A stretch of 64,000 nucleotides of DNA from Methylophilaceae bacterium (GTDB lineage: Bacteria; Pseudomonadota; Gammaproteobacteria; Burkholderiales; Methylophilaceae), in assembly GCA_028244835.1 (NCBI GenBank), contig JAOKBJ010000001.1, positions 186,001 to 250,000 on the forward strand, written 5' to 3'. The position numbers were made by a program, and so were the translations under genes. Shown here piece by piece: positions 9,561 to 19,863 of this stretch. A model generated the notes under the pieces. It made no database searches. It saw only the letters and a program-made list of their open reading frames with translations, and had not been told where the DNA came from. Each line of letters begins with the position of its first letter. Position 1 is the stretch's first letter.

Positions 9561-9998
9561 TTGGCTATTGATCTTGAGGCATTAATTGAAAAAAATATTG
9601 CTAAATTAGGTTATGAATTAGTTGATTTTGAGATAATTAATAGAGGCGAATTATTAAGGATATTTATTGATAAACCAAGCTCAATAACTATTGATGATTG
9701 TGTTTATGTAACTAACCAGCTCAAGCATATCTTGACTGTAGAAGAGGATATAATTTTTGACCGACTGGAAGTTTCATCACCTGGGATTAATAGGGTGATA
9801 AAAAAATTGCAAGATTTTGAAAGGTTTAAAGGTGAAAAAATCAAGATAAAAACCCGTTCACCAATTGAAGAAAGAAAAAATTTTGCTGGGGTTCTGCAAG
9901 GAGTAAAGAAAGATTTAATATTGATAGAATTTAACAGTATTTTAGTTGAAATTAGTTTAGATAATATTGAAAAAGCCAGGTTAGACCCAGAATTTTAG
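9561..9998 (+). CDS. rimP: Ribosome maturation factor RimP
   Basis: 30S assembly factor (YhbC family), 145 residues from a TTG start preceded by an AAGGAATT ribosome-binding site. The N-terminal ALIEKNIAKLGYELVDFEI and the central VEEDIIFDRLEVSSPGINR segments are conserved in RimP. First gene of the rimP-nusA-infB-rbfA-truB run. Confidence 0.94.
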   Translation: MAIDLEALIEKNIAKLGYELVDFEIINRGELLRIFIDKPSSITIDDCVYVTNQLKHILTVEEDIIFDRLEVSSPGINRVIKKLQDFERFKGEKIKIKTRSPIEERKNFAGVLQGVKKDLILIEFNSILVEISLDNIEKARLDPEF

Positions 9999-10025
9999 TT
10001 AACCGTATGACCGGAGAATATATAA

Positions 10026-11492
10026 ATGAGTCGTGAGATATTGTTATTAGTTGACGCTCTTGCACATGAAAAAAATGTAGCTAGAGATGTAATTTTTACA
10101 GCCGTTGAATTAGCTTTGGCATCTGCAACCAAGAAAAAGCATGATGTTGGTGTTGATATTCGAGTAGAGATTGATAAAGAAACAGGAGAATATAATGCTT
10201 TTAGGTGTTGGACAATACTGCCTGAAGAAGAGATTGTAAATCCTGAAGCTGAACTTACTGTTCATGACGAGAGATCTAAGGGAAAAGTTAATAATGATCT
10301 TATCAAAGAGCCAATTCCCGCTGAAGAGTTTGGCAGAATTGGTGCTCAGGCTGCAAAGCAAGTTATTTTACAAAAGGTTAGAGAGGCAGAACGCGATCAA
10401 ATTCTTAAAGACTTTTTGGCCCAAGATGAAAAGTTAATATCTGGCCAAATAAGAAGGATGGAGAGAGGTAACGGTGTTATTGAAATTGGTAGGCTTGATG
10501 CTATATTACCCCGCGATCAGATGATCCCGAAAGAAAATCTTAGAATCAGTGATCGTGTAAGAGCAATTCTAATTAAGATTGATGAAACTGTAAGAGGCCC
10601 TCAACTAATTTTATCGAGAACAGCTCCAGAATTTTTAATAAGGTTATTTGAATTAGAGGTTCCAGAAATAGAGGAAGGATTACTTGAAATTATGGCCGCA
10701 TCCAGAGATCCGGGCCTAAGATCAAAAATTGCTGTTAAAGCAAATGATCAAAGACTTGATCCAGTTGGAACATGTGTTGGAATGAGGGGGTCGAGAGTTC
10801 AAGCTGTAACTAGTGAATTAGCCGGAGAAAGAGTTGATATTGTCCTATGGTCTATAGAGCCAGCTCAATTTGTTATCAATGCAATGGCTCCTGCGGAAGT
10901 ATCAAGTATTGTTGTAGATGAAGATAAGCACAGTATGGATTTGGTTGTTGCGGAAGATCAATTAGCACAGGCAATTGGAAGAAATGGGCAAAATATTAGA
11001 CTGGCATCTGAGTTAACGGGCTGGGAATTAAATATACTTACTGAAGAGCAGTCTGATCAGAAAACAAAAGAAGAATATACATCCTCAAGTCAATTATTTA
11101 TTGAAAAACTTGATGTTGATGAAGATGTTGCAGATATTCTGGTTAAAGAAGGCTTCTCTTCTTTAGAAGAAATAGCATATGTACCTATCGAGGAAATGGT
11201 TCAAATTGAAGCTTTTGACGAAGAAACAGTTAATGAATTAAGATCCAGAGCAAGTGCAGTAATTCTTACTGCAGCGATTGCAAAAGAAGAAGAAGTGTCT
11301 GAACCTGCTGCTGATCTTCTGGGCATGGATGGTATGGATACTGATACAGCAAAACTTTTGGCTTCAAAAGAGATTATCACTATGGAAAACCTAGCAGAAT
11401 TAGCTGTAGATGAATTAATTGAATTAGTTAAAATGGATGAAGAAAGAGCCAAGGCATTAATAATGACAGCGCGTGCCCCCTGGTTTGTTTAA
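10026..11492 (+). CDS. nusA: Transcription termination/antitermination factor NusA
   Basis: RNA polymerase elongation factor that controls pausing, termination and antitermination. 488 residues, full length for proteobacteria: N-terminal RNAP-binding domain (about 1-135), S1 domain (about 136-200), two KH domains (about 200-345, with CVGMRGSRVQAV and AIGRNGQNIRLA), and two C-terminal acidic helix-hairpin repeats (about 360-488). It begins 27 nt after rimP and is followed 18 nt later by infB. In other bacteria NusA controls its own operon, and the leader hairpin near 9505 is a plausible site. Confidence 0.98.
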   Translation: MSREILLLVDALAHEKNVARDVIFTAVELALASATKKKHDVGVDIRVEIDKETGEYNAFRCWTILPEEEIVNPEAELTVHDERSKGKVNNDLIKEPIPAEEFGRIGAQAAKQVILQKVREAERDQILKDFLAQDEKLISGQIRRMERGNGVIEIGRLDAILPRDQMIPKENLRISDRVRAILIKIDETVRGPQLILSRTAPEFLIRLFELEVPEIEEGLLEIMAASRDPGLRSKIAVKANDQRLDPVGTCVGMRGSRVQAVTSELAGERVDIVLWSIEPAQFVINAMAPAEVSSIVVDEDKHSMDLVVAEDQLAQAIGRNGQNIRLASELTGWELNILTEEQSDQKTKEEYTSSSQLFIEKLDVDEDVADILVKEGFSSLEEIAYVPIEEMVQIEAFDEETVNELRSRASAVILTAAIAKEEEVSEPAADLLGMDGMDTDTAKLLASKEIITMENLAELAVDELIELVKMDEERAKALIMTARAPWFV

Positions 11493-11510
11493 TAAATTTA
11501 TGGAGTTTTA

Positions 11511-13970
11511 ATGGGAAAATCAAACGTTGAAGAGTTTGCTACGGAATTAGGTCTGCCGGTAGATTTATTACTTAAGCAGTTAAAAAGTTCTGGAGTAGAT
11601 AAATCGAGCGCTACAGATGAGCTTAAGGAGGAAGACAAATCCGCATTATTAGCTTATCTCAGATCTGAGCACGGTGCCTCTCTCCGACCAAAATCGAAAA
11701 TTACATTAACAAGAAAACAAAATACACAAATTAGAAAAACAGATAGCGAAGGAAGAGCTAGAACAATTCAAGTAGAGGTTAGAAAAAAAAGGACTATTGT
11801 TAAACCTGACCAAAACAAAGAAAAAATTACTGAAGTTGTTGACAATATAAAATCAATGAAGCCTAAGGAAATAGTTGATGAGAACCAAAAAAACATAAGA
11901 GATGAAGAAGCAAAAAGACACGCTGCGTTAGCAGAAGCTCAAGCAGAAGATATACAAAAAAAGAAAGAACCAGTAGTAACTAATAAAAATGAAGCACCTC
12001 AAGATGGTACTTTGCATCGACCAGCTTCAAAAGCTGGCGTAAAAATAGAAAAAGAAAAAAAAGAGAAGAAAAGTAATTGGGTTGATAGAACTATAAAGAA
12101 AAGACCAATAAAAAATCGAGGAGGTAATAATAATAGTTCTGGGTGGAGATCTCCAAAGAATAAAAATAAAAATATAGACTCAAATCAGGAGCAAGACTTT
12201 GTCGCACCAAGCGACCCTATTGTAAAAGATATTTTGATTCCAGAGACAATTTCAGTTGCAGACTTAGGACATAAAATGGCTATTAAGGCTTCTGAACTTA
12301 TTAAATCTTTGATGGGTATGGGGATGATGGTAACTATAAACCAAGTTCTAGACCAAGAGACAGCAATGATTTTAGTAGAGGAAATGGGGCATAACCCTCA
12401 AGCAGCAAAAGAAAATGACCCTGAATCACTTTTAGATAGCGATGAAAGTATTGCACCACAGATCGAATCAAGACCTCCTGTAGTAACTGTAATGGGGCAC
12501 GTAGATCATGGTAAAACTTCTTTACTTGACTTTATAAGGACCTCACGTGTTGCTTCTGGTGAAGCTGGTGGAATCACTCAGCATATTGGAGCTTATCACG
12601 TTGAAACTGAAAAAGGCGTAGCAACCTTTTTAGATACACCTGGCCATGAAGCCTTTACTGCAATGCGAGCAAGAGGAACTAAAGCAACAGATATAGTTGT
12701 TTTGGTTGTTGCAGCAGATGACGGAGTTATGCCACAAACTATTGAAGGAATTAATCATTCAAAAGCTGCAGGTGTGCCATTAATTGTTGCGATTAATAAA
12801 ATTGATAAGCCTGATGCTAATTCTGAAAAAGTTAAGAACGAATTATTAGCGCAGGAAGTTATTCCAGAAGATCTGGGTGGCGACTCGATGTTCGTAGAAA
12901 TTTCGGCAAAAACTGGGCAAGGAATTGATAAGCTATTAGATGCAATTCTTTTGCAAGCCGAAATATTAGAATTAAAAGCATCAATTAATACCCCTGCCAA
13001 AGGTATTATTATTGAAGGAAGATTAGATAAAGGAAGGGGCCCCGCGGCAACTTTATTAGTTCAATCAGGCTTTATTAGACCAGGTGATAGTTTATTGGCA
13101 GGTAATGCTTCAGGCAAGATTAGAGCAATGCTAAATGAAGCTGGTAAGAATGTAAAAGAAGCTGGACCATCAATTCCTGTTGAGGTGATTGGGCTTTCAG
13201 AGGTCCCAAAAGCTGGCGATGAATTTATTGTTTTAAGTGATGAGAAAAAAGCACGCGAAATTGCTTTATTTAGACAGGGTAAATTTAGGGATGTAAAGCT
13301 AGCGAAACAAGCTTCAAAATTAGAAAATGTTTTTGATCAAATGACAGAGGCCGAAGTAAGATTTTTACCTTTAATAATTAAGGCTGATGTCCAGGGTTCA
13401 GCTGAAGCTTTAGCCGGATCTTTAGAAAAGCTATCAACAGAAGAGGTGAAAGTTAATGTAATTCATTCTGCAATTGGAGCTGTTAACGAATCCGATGTAA
13501 ATTTAGCATCTGCATCTAATGCAGTAATTATTGCTTTTAATGTTAAAGCTGACAGTGGGGCTAGAAAGTTGGCTGATAATCTAGAAGTTGATATGAGAAA
13601 TTATAGTATTATTTATGAAGCAGTAGATGAAGTTAAGTCGGCATTAGGTGGACTTTTAGCCCCTGAACAAAAAGAAAATATTCTTGGGCTTGTAGAAATT
13701 AGAGAAATATATAAAGCATCCAAAGTGGGAAATATTGCGGGCTGCATTGTTTTAGAAGGTTTAATAAGAAGAAATTCAAATATTCGACTTTTAAGAGATA
13801 GTGTTGTTATATTTGAAGGGGAATTAGATTCTTTGAAGAGGTTTAAAGACGATGTTAAAGAAGTTAAGGCCAATATAGAATGTGGCTTAGCTTTAAAAAA
13901 CTTTAATGATATTGAAGTTGGCGATAAAGTCCAAGTTTATGAATTAGTTCAGGTTCCTAGGAAGCTATAA
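11511..13970 (+). CDS. infB: Translation initiation factor IF-2
   Basis: GTPase that places initiator fMet-tRNA on the 30S subunit. 819 residues. The N-terminal IF2 helix domain is followed by a long, charged, low-complexity linker (about 60-240, rich in K, E, N), then the G domain with GHVDHGKTS (about 330), DTPGHEAF and NKIDK, and the C1/C2 tRNA-binding domains. Fourth translation/transcription factor in this operon; rbfA starts 4 nt after its stop. Confidence 0.98.
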   Translation: MGKSNVEEFATELGLPVDLLLKQLKSSGVDKSSATDELKEEDKSALLAYLRSEHGASLRPKSKITLTRKQNTQIRKTDSEGRARTIQVEVRKKRTIVKPDQNKEKITEVVDNIKSMKPKEIVDENQKNIRDEEAKRHAALAEAQAEDIQKKKEPVVTNKNEAPQDGTLHRPASKAGVKIEKEKKEKKSNWVDRTIKKRPIKNRGGNNNSSGWRSPKNKNKNIDSNQEQDFVAPSDPIVKDILIPETISVADLGHKMAIKASELIKSLMGMGMMVTINQVLDQETAMILVEEMGHNPQAAKENDPESLLDSDESIAPQIESRPPVVTVMGHVDHGKTSLLDFIRTSRVASGEAGGITQHIGAYHVETEKGVATFLDTPGHEAFTAMRARGTKATDIVVLVVAADDGVMPQTIEGINHSKAAGVPLIVAINKIDKPDANSEKVKNELLAQEVIPEDLGGDSMFVEISAKTGQGIDKLLDAILLQAEILELKASINTPAKGIIIEGRLDKGRGPAATLLVQSGFIRPGDSLLAGNASGKIRAMLNEAGKNVKEAGPSIPVEVIGLSEVPKAGDEFIVLSDEKKAREIALFRQGKFRDVKLAKQASKLENVFDQMTEAEVRFLPLIIKADVQGSAEALAGSLEKLSTEEVKVNVIHSAIGAVNESDVNLASASNAVIIAFNVKADSGARKLADNLEVDMRNYSIIYEAVDEVKSALGGLLAPEQKENILGLVEIREIYKASKVGNIAGCIVLEGLIRRNSNIRLLRDSVVIFEGELDSLKRFKDDVKEVKANIECGLALKNFNDIEVGDKVQVYELVQVPRKL

Positions 13971-13974
13971 ATCG

Positions 13975-14319
13975 GTGAAAGATTACCCTAGAAGTGATCG
14001 AATTAGCCAGCAGATCAAAAAAGAGTTAGCAACTTTACTGCAAACAGAAATTAAAGATCCTGCTTTAAAAATGTTAACCATCTTAGACGTTGAAGTATCA
14101 CAATGTTTGAAACATGCCAAAATATATATTATCTCCGCTGAGTATGACGAAGAGATTTTTAAAGGCATCAACCGCTCTATGCCGTTTTTTAGATCACAGC
14201 TAGCAAAAAGAATGACGACAAGAGGCATACCTAAGTTACATTTTGTTTACGATAAAACGGTAGATGAAAGTATGAAGATTTCAAAATTATTAAACTCTGT
14301 GTTGCCCACTCAAAAATAA
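13975..14319 (+). CDS. rbfA: Ribosome-binding factor A
   Basis: 30S maturation and cold-shock factor with a KH-like fold, 114 residues from a GTG start. Family features are the N-terminal SDRISQQIKKELATLLQ helix, KDPALKMLTILDVEVSQ, LKHAKIYI, and the C-terminal PKLHFVYDKTVDESMKI. It sits between infB (4 nt gap) and truB (4 nt gap), the canonical order. Confidence 0.94.
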   Translation: MKDYPRSDRISQQIKKELATLLQTEIKDPALKMLTILDVEVSQCLKHAKIYIISAEYDEEIFKGINRSMPFFRSQLAKRMTTRGIPKLHFVYDKTVDESMKISKLLNSVLPTQK

Positions 14320-14323
14320 AAAA

Positions 14324-15229
14324 ATGCAATTTAAGCGGCTTAAATTTAATGTCGATGGACTTTTGCTTAGCGATAAACCAATTGGTCTTTCTTCCAGCCA
14401 ACTAGTATCCAAAATTAAATTTTTATTTCGTGCTAAAAAAGCAGGGCATACTGGGACGCTAGACCCAATGGCAACAGGATTGCTCCCGATTTGCCTAGGA
14501 GAGGCTACTAAATTTTCAAGCTATTTACTAAACGCCGATAAAACTTATGAAGCAATAATAAAATTAGGATATAAAAGCTCTACAGGAGATGTTGAAGGGG
14601 AGATTACTAAACAAAAAGTAGATATCATGCCTTCTTTGGCTGAAATAAAAAAACTTTTACATGAATTTAGTGGGACGATTGAGCAGCGCCCTCCAATGTT
14701 TTCAGCACTTAAATATCAAGGAAAACCACTTTACTCTTATGCTAGAGATGGCATTGATGTTCCTAGGCCTAAACGTAAAGTCATGATTCACACAATCGAA
14801 TTACTAAAGTATCAAGGAAATAAGCTTAAGCTTAAAATAAAATGTTCAAAAGGAACATATGTAAGAACACTGGCTGAAGATATTGGAGACCAATTAAATA
14901 TAGGAGGGTATTTAATAGAACTAAGAAGAATTAATATTGGAAATTTAAGTATTGATGATGCTGTAAATATTGAACAGATCGAAAAAATAGAAGATAAAGA
15001 AAGGGTAAAGCTTTTATTGCCAACTGAAGAATTACTGAGTGAATATGAGAATATAGTATTAAATTCTAATGAAGAAATTGCAATAAAAGATGGCAAAATA
15101 ATAGAGCAAGGAGGAAAGAGGCCAGGCTTATATAAATTATATGGGAGTAATAATGTTTTTATTGGGCTAGGTGAAATTGATAAAACAAAAATTTTAAAAG
15201 TTAAACGCTTAAAATCATTAAAAAATTGA
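14324..15229 (+). CDS. truB: tRNA pseudouridine-55 synthase TruB
   Basis: Makes pseudouridine 55 in the T loop of tRNAs. 301 residues. The catalytic aspartate lies in GHTGTLDPMATG, preceded by the family's N-terminal LLLSDKPIGLSS; the KYQGKPLYSYAR and KCSKGTYVRTLAEDIG segments are also conserved. A C-terminal PUA-like domain is present (about 240-300). Last gene of the rimP run before the separate rpsO promoter. Confidence 0.96.
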   Translation: MQFKRLKFNVDGLLLSDKPIGLSSSQLVSKIKFLFRAKKAGHTGTLDPMATGLLPICLGEATKFSSYLLNADKTYEAIIKLGYKSSTGDVEGEITKQKVDIMPSLAEIKKLLHEFSGTIEQRPPMFSALKYQGKPLYSYARDGIDVPRPKRKVMIHTIELLKYQGNKLKLKIKCSKGTYVRTLAEDIGDQLNIGGYLIELRRINIGNLSIDDAVNIEQIEKIEDKERVKLLLPTEELLSEYENIVLNSNEEIAIKDGKIIEQGGKRPGLYKLYGSNNVFIGLGEIDKTKILKVKRLKSLKN

Positions 15230-15241
15230 TTTAAAAACATA

Positions 15242-15270
15242 TTGTTAAATTATTAAAATGCCGCTAAAAT
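15242..15270 (+). promoter_or_regulatory. Predicted promoter of rpsO (and pnp)
   Basis: TTGTTA (15242-15247), 17 bp, TAAAAT (15265-15270), followed by the rpsO ribosome-binding site AGGAG about 8 nt before its ATG. Confidence 0.6.
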
Positions 15271-15297
15271 GTGCGGTTCTGTAATAGGAGAATTTGA

Positions 15298-15567
15298 ATG
15301 ACTAGTACCGCCATAGAAAAAGCAAAAATTGTAGAAAAATATCAGATAGCTAAAAAAGATACGGGGTCGCCTGAGGTTCAGGTTGCATTAATGACAGATC
15401 GTATAACTTATTTGACAGAACACTTTAAAACTAATGCTAAAGATCATCATTCACGCAGAGGACTGCTGGCGCTAGTTAGTCAGAGAAGAAAACTTCTTGA
15501 TTATTTAAAACGTGAAAGTTTAGAGCGATACCAAGGATTAATTAAAAGCCTTGGGCTTAGAAAATAG
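15298..15567 (+). CDS. rpsO: 30S ribosomal protein S15
   Basis: Primary 16S rRNA-binding protein of the 30S platform. 89 residues, the standard length, with [35 protein letters not shown] and the C-terminal LLDYLKR helix. Its own promoter lies just upstream and an intrinsic terminator separates it from pnp, the arrangement known from E. coli. Confidence 0.98.
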   Translation: MTSTAIEKAKIVEKYQIAKKDTGSPEVQVALMTDRITYLTEHFKTNAKDHHSRRGLLALVSQRRKLLDYLKRESLERYQGLIKSLGLRK

Positions 15568-15586
15568 AAAATTAAGTAAAAATTTG

Positions 15587-15628
15587 AGCCGATTGCATAC
15601 ATTTTTTTGTTTGTGTCGGCTTTTTTGT
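15587..15628 (+). terminator. Probable intrinsic terminator between rpsO and pnp
   Basis: AGCCGA (15587-15592) pairs with TCGGCT (15616-15621) across a long T-rich loop, followed by a run of six T. Read-through into pnp remains likely, as in other proteobacteria. Confidence 0.65.
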
Positions 15629-15692
15629 TATTAAAAATGTATCCATTATTAAGAAGTGAATAATGGATTTAAATATTAAAAGGATAAATTAA

Positions 15693-17810
15693 ATGTTTAA
15701 CATAGTTAAAAAAAGTATTAAATATGGATCTCATAACCTAACAATTGAAACTGGAGAAATTGGTCGTCAAGCAGATGGAGCAGTAATGGTTAGTTATGGA
15801 GATACTGTAGTTTTTGTAACTGCAGTTGGAAGAAAGGAAGCAAAGGAAGGGCAAGACTTTTTCCCATTAACAGTCGATTACCAAGAAAAAAATTATGCTG
15901 GAGGAAAAATACCAGGTGGATTTTTTAAGAGAGAAGGCAGGCCTAGTGAAAAAGAGACCTTAACTTGTAGGCTTATAGACAGACCTTTAAGACCACTGTT
16001 CCCTGATAATTTTTATAACGAAATTCAAATTGTGGCAACGGTAATGTCTTCTGATAGTGAAATTGATTCCGATATTCCTGCAATTATAGGCGCTTCTGCA
16101 GCATTAGCAATTTCAGGAATTCCTTTTCATGGGCCAGTAGGAGCTGCAAGAGTAGGATATATTGATGATAAGTTTGTGATAAATCCTTCTAAAACAGAAT
16201 TGGAATCAAGTGAGCTTGATTTAGTTGTTGCTGGAAGTGATTCTGCTGTGTTGATGGTTGAGTCTGAGGCTAAAGAGTTACCTGAAAAAGTTATGCTTGA
16301 CGCAGTATTAGAAGGTCATAAAGCAATGCAGCCAGTTATTAAGTTAATAAATGAATTAGCAAAAGAAGCTTCAAAAGATCCATGGGACTGGGCTGCTCCC
16401 CAAGAAGATAAAAAATTAATTGATATAATTGAAAAGATTGCGGTTAAAGACTTAGAGAAAGCCTTTGCTATTAAGTCAAAAGGAGACCGATCTGAAAAAA
16501 TTTCTGTAATAAGAGATAAGGTTTTAGATGAACTTGTAACAGAGCAAACAAATACAACACAAGTGAATCAAATTAAAGACGAGTTCCATAATCTAGAAGC
16601 TAAAATTGTTAGAACTAAAATCCTTGATGGTGACCCACGAATCGATGGAAGGGATACTCGTACAGTGAGGCCTATTGAAATAAGGACTGGTATTTTACCA
16701 AGAGTTCATGGCTCAGCTTTATTCACTAGAGGGGAAACACAGGCAATTGTAGTTGCAACATTGGGTGGTGGTCGAGATGAGCAAATTATTGATGCCCTTC
16801 AGGGTGAATATAAAGATAGATTTATGCTTCATTATAATTTTCCTCCTTATGCTACTGGTGAAACAGGTAGGGTAGGCACTCCAAAACGAAGAGAAATTGG
16901 TCATGGTAAATTAGCAAAAAGAGCATTAAGTGCTGCATTACCTAACAAAGAAGATTTTGATTACACAATTAGACTGGTATCAGAAATTACTGAGTCAAAT
17001 GGATCAAGCTCTATGGCATCAGTTTGCGGTGGCACCATGGCTATGATGGATGCTGGGGTACCGATAAAAGATCATGTTGCTGGCATAGCAATGGGTTTAA
17101 TTAAAGAAGGTAATAGAGTCGCTGTACTTACTGATATCTTAGGAGATGAAGATCATTTAGGAGATATGGATTTTAAAGTTGCTGGAACTGATAATGGAAT
17201 AACAGCATTACAAATGGATATAAAGATTACAGGTATTACAACTGAAATTATGCAGGTAGCTTTAAGCCAGGCACGAGAAGGGATAGATCATATTTTGAAA
17301 ATAATGAAGAAAGCCCTTAAGGGAAGTCGCGAAAACCTATCAAAATTTGCTCCTCAGATCCTTACAATAAAAATTCATACTGATAAAATTAGAGATGTAA
17401 TTGGTAAGGGAGGTGCAGTAATTAAAGGATTAGCTGCAGAAACTGGCGCCACTATCGATATTGATGATGATGGGCTTGTTAAAATTACATGTACAGATGC
17501 TGAATCTGGCGAAGCAGCATTAAGTAGAATTAAAGAAATTACCGCCGATGTTGAAGTAGATCAAATCTATGATGGCAAAGTAATTAAGATTCTTGATTTT
17601 GGGGCTATAGTTTCATTATTGCCGGGAAAAGATGGATTACTTCATATTTCTCAGATTGCACATGAAAGAATAAATGCAGTAAAAGATCATCTATCAGAAG
17701 GCGATGAAGTAAAGGTAAAAGTAATAGAAGTAGATGATAAAGGAAGGGTTAGGGTTAGTGCTAAAGCATTAATTGAAGCTCCAGCGCCTCAAGAACCAAA
17801 AAAGGACTAA
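15693..17810 (+). CDS. pnp: Polyribonucleotide nucleotidyltransferase (PNPase)
   Basis: 3'-5' phosphorolytic exoribonuclease of the degradosome type. 705 residues: two RNase PH-like domains (about 1-220 and 310-540) joined by an all-helical segment, then KH ([22 protein letters not shown], about 560-620) and S1 (about 620-690, [30 protein letters not shown]). The RPLRPLFP and [17 protein letters not shown] segments are characteristic. Ends in a short acidic/proline tail and a terminator shared with convergent dksA. Confidence 0.98.
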   Translation: MFNIVKKSIKYGSHNLTIETGEIGRQADGAVMVSYGDTVVFVTAVGRKEAKEGQDFFPLTVDYQEKNYAGGKIPGGFFKREGRPSEKETLTCRLIDRPLRPLFPDNFYNEIQIVATVMSSDSEIDSDIPAIIGASAALAISGIPFHGPVGAARVGYIDDKFVINPSKTELESSELDLVVAGSDSAVLMVESEAKELPEKVMLDAVLEGHKAMQPVIKLINELAKEASKDPWDWAAPQEDKKLIDIIEKIAVKDLEKAFAIKSKGDRSEKISVIRDKVLDELVTEQTNTTQVNQIKDEFHNLEAKIVRTKILDGDPRIDGRDTRTVRPIEIRTGILPRVHGSALFTRGETQAIVVATLGGGRDEQIIDALQGEYKDRFMLHYNFPPYATGETGRVGTPKRREIGHGKLAKRALSAALPNKEDFDYTIRLVSEITESNGSSSMASVCGGTMAMMDAGVPIKDHVAGIAMGLIKEGNRVAVLTDILGDEDHLGDMDFKVAGTDNGITALQMDIKITGITTEIMQVALSQAREGIDHILKIMKKALKGSRENLSKFAPQILTIKIHTDKIRDVIGKGGAVIKGLAAETGATIDIDDDGLVKITCTDAESGEAALSRIKEITADVEVDQIYDGKVIKILDFGAIVSLLPGKDGLLHISQIAHERINAVKDHLSEGDEVKVKVIEVDDKGRVRVSAKALIEAPAPQEPKKD

Positions 17811-17835
17811 AATAAGAAAAATTAATTAAAGATTT

Positions 17836-17866
17836 AAAAAGCCCAGTTATGCTGGGCTTTTTATTT
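17836..17866. terminator. Intrinsic terminator between convergent pnp and dksA
   Basis: AAAAAGCCCAG TTAT GCTGGGCTTTTT: a GCCCAG/CTGGGC stem with A run on one side and T run on the other, so it can work for both strands. It touches the dksA stop. Confidence 0.85.
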
Positions 17867-18403
17867 TGCGATTTGTTTTTCTCTAATCTCGTCAAGAGTT
17901 TTGCAATCAATACATAATGTAGCTGTTGGCCTTGCTAACAATCTGTTAAGTCCAATTTCTTCTCCACATAAATTGCAGTAACCAAATTCGCTATTAGCTA
18001 TGTTTAGTAAAGTCTTTTCTATTTTTTTTATAAGCTTTCTTTCTCGATCTCTATTACGAAGCTCTAACGCCATGTCAGACTCTTGACTAGCTCTATCATT
18101 AGGGTCTGCATAAGATGTTATTTCGTCTTGCATGTGGCTTACTGTTCTATCAATATCATTGCCAAGTTCAAGCTTCCAGTCATTTAATATTTTTACAAAG
18201 TGCTTAGTTTGTGTTTTATTCATATAGCTTTCGTTTGCTTTGGGCTTGTATAAGTTAAACTTTTTTAATCCCCCAGCTTTTTTAGCAGTAGCTGGTTTTG
18301 CTACAACTTTTTTAGCAGTAGCTTTTTTAGCAGTAGCTGGTTTTGCTACAACTTTTTTAGCTGCTTCTATTGCTTTTTGCATTAGTGATTTTTTTTGAAC
18401 CAT
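17861..18403 (-). CDS. dksA: DksA/TraR-family RNA polymerase-binding factor with Lys/Ala-rich N-terminal repeat
   Basis: DksA enters the secondary channel of RNA polymerase and, with ppGpp, adjusts rRNA/tRNA and biosynthetic promoters. The C-terminal 125 residues are a normal DksA: coiled coil with the DPNDRA (DxxDxA) tip, and a zinc finger CNLC...CIDC with 17 residues between the pairs. The first 45 residues are different: a 15-residue Lys/Ala/Val/Pro unit repeated twice ([14 protein letters not shown] type), resembling histone H1-like tails such as AlgP. At DNA level the repeat is perfect over 42 bp. It could add non-specific DNA or RNA binding; that is inference. Start at 18403 is supported by the continuous repeat reading frame. 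Confidence 0.93.
   Translation of the reverse strand: MVQKKSLMQKAIEAAKKVVAKPATAKKATAKKVVAKPATAKKAGGLKKFNLYKPKANESYMNKTQTKHFVKILNDWKLELGNDIDRTVSHMQDEITSYADPNDRASQESDMALELRNRDRERKLIKKIEKTLLNIANSEFGYCNLCGEEIGLNRLLARPTATLCIDCKTLDEIREKQIAK
18275..18361. repeat. Perfect 42-bp direct repeat, period 45, inside dksA
   Basis: Copies at 18275-18316 and 18320-18361 read identically (agcttttttagcagtagct...). They encode the two Lys/Ala/Pro units of the DksA N-terminal tail. Period 45 keeps the frame, so copy number can change without a frameshift. Confidence 0.9.
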
Positions 18404-18474
18404 TAATAAATTCCTATTTTTAAATATTTAATAACCGCGGTACTTTACACTCTTTGAGCTTCAATTAACACCTT

Positions 18475-19320
18475 TTAAAATAATTTTTGTGCAATTAGGG
18501 TATTTTCCATTAGTGTTGCGACAGTCATTGGGCCAACTCCACCAGGAACAGGGGTTATATAAGAAGCATTTTGGCTTGCAATATCAAATTCAACATCACC
18601 AACTAATTTGCCATTAACTCTATTTATTCCAATATCGATGACAATTGCACCTTTTTTTATCCATTCTCCTCTCACAAGGTTTTGCCTTCCAGCAGCAACC
18701 ACGACTAAATCTGCCTGCCGAACTTTTTCTTCTAAATCCTTTGTTTTACTATGACAAGAGGTAATCGTACATTTCTCCATTAATAACTCTAATGCCATTG
18801 GGCGGCCAACATTATTTGAAACTCCCACAATTGTTGCATCCAGACCTTCTAAATTAATATCTGAAGCTTTAAGCATCTTTATAACACCATATGGGGTGCA
18901 AGATCTTAACTTTGGTTGTCTTATGGCAAGCAAACCTATATTAAATGGATGGAAACCATCAACATCTTTTTTTGGGTCAATAGCATTAATTATAATATCC
19001 TCATTAATATTATCAGGAAGAGGTGACTGTATTAATATCCCATCAATTTCAGTGTTTAAATTAATATCTTTAACTAATTTTAATAATTCATCTTCAGTGA
19101 TTGACTCATTAAAATCATAAGATAAGGACTTTATACCTACTTTTTCACATGCTAGTTTTTTATTCTTAACATATACGTGGGAGGCAGGATTGTCTCCAAT
19201 AAGAATAACGGCTAAACAAGGATTTCTAATGCCATTAGATTCTCTGTTTAAAATTTCATTGCGAATTTCATCTAAAAGATCATTTGCAATTCTTTTACCA
19301 TCAATTATTTTTGCTGTCAT
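18475..19320 (-). CDS. folD: Methylenetetrahydrofolate dehydrogenase/cyclohydrolase FolD
   Basis: Bifunctional enzyme converting methylene-THF to formyl-THF with NADP. 281 residues, standard. SHVYVKNKKLACEKVGI carries the catalytic lysine, DGILIQSPLPDNI is a signature, the GVSNNVGRPMALELL nucleotide loop is a variant of the usual GRSxxVGxP, and the end has TPVPGGVGPMTVATLMENT. In a methylotroph this enzyme also feeds one-carbon oxidation; that role is inferred from the lineage guess. It stands alone, divergent from the tRNA cluster. Confidence 0.97.
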   Translation of the reverse strand: MTAKIIDGKRIANDLLDEIRNEILNRESNGIRNPCLAVILIGDNPASHVYVKNKKLACEKVGIKSLSYDFNESITEDELLKLVKDINLNTEIDGILIQSPLPDNINEDIIINAIDPKKDVDGFHPFNIGLLAIRQPKLRSCTPYGVIKMLKASDINLEGLDATIVGVSNNVGRPMALELLMEKCTITSCHSKTKDLEEKVRQADLVVVAAGRQNLVRGEWIKKGAIVIDIGINRVNGKLVGDVEFDIASQNASYITPVPGGVGPMTVATLMENTLIAQKLF

Positions 19321-19421
19321 TATGTTTTAATCTTAAATAAATAAACAAACATTTTAGCAGAATGCTTATAAAAAACATTAATAAACTTGCCAAGGTATAA
19401 TATAAAAAATGTAAAACATGT

Positions 19422-19450
19422 TTGACCAAAAGCAGTAATTAAGCTATATT
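19422..19450 (+). promoter_or_regulatory. Predicted tRNA-cluster promoter
   Basis: TTGACC (19422-19427), exactly 17 bp, TATATT (19445-19450), followed by a GC-rich discriminator TGCGCG. GC-rich discriminators are typical of stringently controlled stable-RNA promoters, which DksA acts on. Confidence 0.75.
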
Positions 19451-19458
19451 TGCGCGTT

Positions 19459-19535
19459 CGGGGTGTAGCGTAGCCTGGTAGCGCGCCTGCTTTGGGAGCA
19501 GGATGTCGGGAGTTCGAATCTCTCCACCCCGACCA
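19459..19535 (+). tRNA. tRNA-Pro (TGG)
   Basis: 77 nt cloverleaf with CGGGGTG/CACCCCG acceptor stem, D arm, anticodon loop TTTGGGA giving anticodon TGG, T arm GGGAG TTCGAAT CTCTC, and encoded CCA end. First of three tRNAs in a row. Confidence 0.95.
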
Positions 19536-19587
19536 ATATATTACTAAATAAAGGTAGGCCCGATATACGCTTTATTTGATTAGTTAG

Positions 19588-19664
19588 CTGCCCGTAGCTC
19601 AACCGGATAGAGCACCAGTTTTCTAAACTGGGGGTTACAGGTTCGATTCCTGTCGGGCAGGCCA
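19588..19664 (+). tRNA. tRNA-Arg (TCT)
   Basis: 77 nt cloverleaf: acceptor CTGCCCG/CGGGCAG, anticodon stem CCAGT/ACTGG with loop TTTCTAA giving TCT, T arm ACAGG TTCGATT CCTGT, discriminator G and encoded CCA. It reads AGA, a frequent arginine codon in this AT-rich genome. Confidence 0.95.
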
Positions 19665-19674
19665 ATTTTAATAT

Positions 19675-19751
19675 GGTGGCTGTAGCTCAGTTGGTAGAGT
19701 CCTGGATTGTGATTCCAGTTGTCGTGGGTTCGAGCCCCATCAGCCACCCCA
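19675..19751 (+). tRNA. tRNA-His (GTG)
   Basis: Acceptor GTGGCTG/CAGCCAC with the extra 5' G(-1) facing C73 that is specific to tRNA-His; anticodon loop TTGTGAT giving GTG; T arm GTGGG TTCGAGC CCCAT; encoded CCA. Last of the three-tRNA cluster. Confidence 0.95.
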
Positions 19752-19863
19752 TTTTTTAAGTAGTCGTTTTACATTTACTTCTTCTGAATTTCACCAAGCT
19801 AACAAAATAAAAATATGGTACTTTTAGGATATGATAATTTTGTTATGCAGATAATCTCTTAAT

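Noticed and set aside
14812-15240. Long antisense open frames opposite truB, valS, infB and dapF
   Set aside because: AT-rich coding strands create them; no ribosome-binding sites, no recognisable domains, and the sense genes are certain.
19444-19665. 73-codon open frame on the minus strand across the tRNAs
   Set aside because: It is the antisense of tRNA-Pro and tRNA-Arg, a well-known spurious translation pattern.
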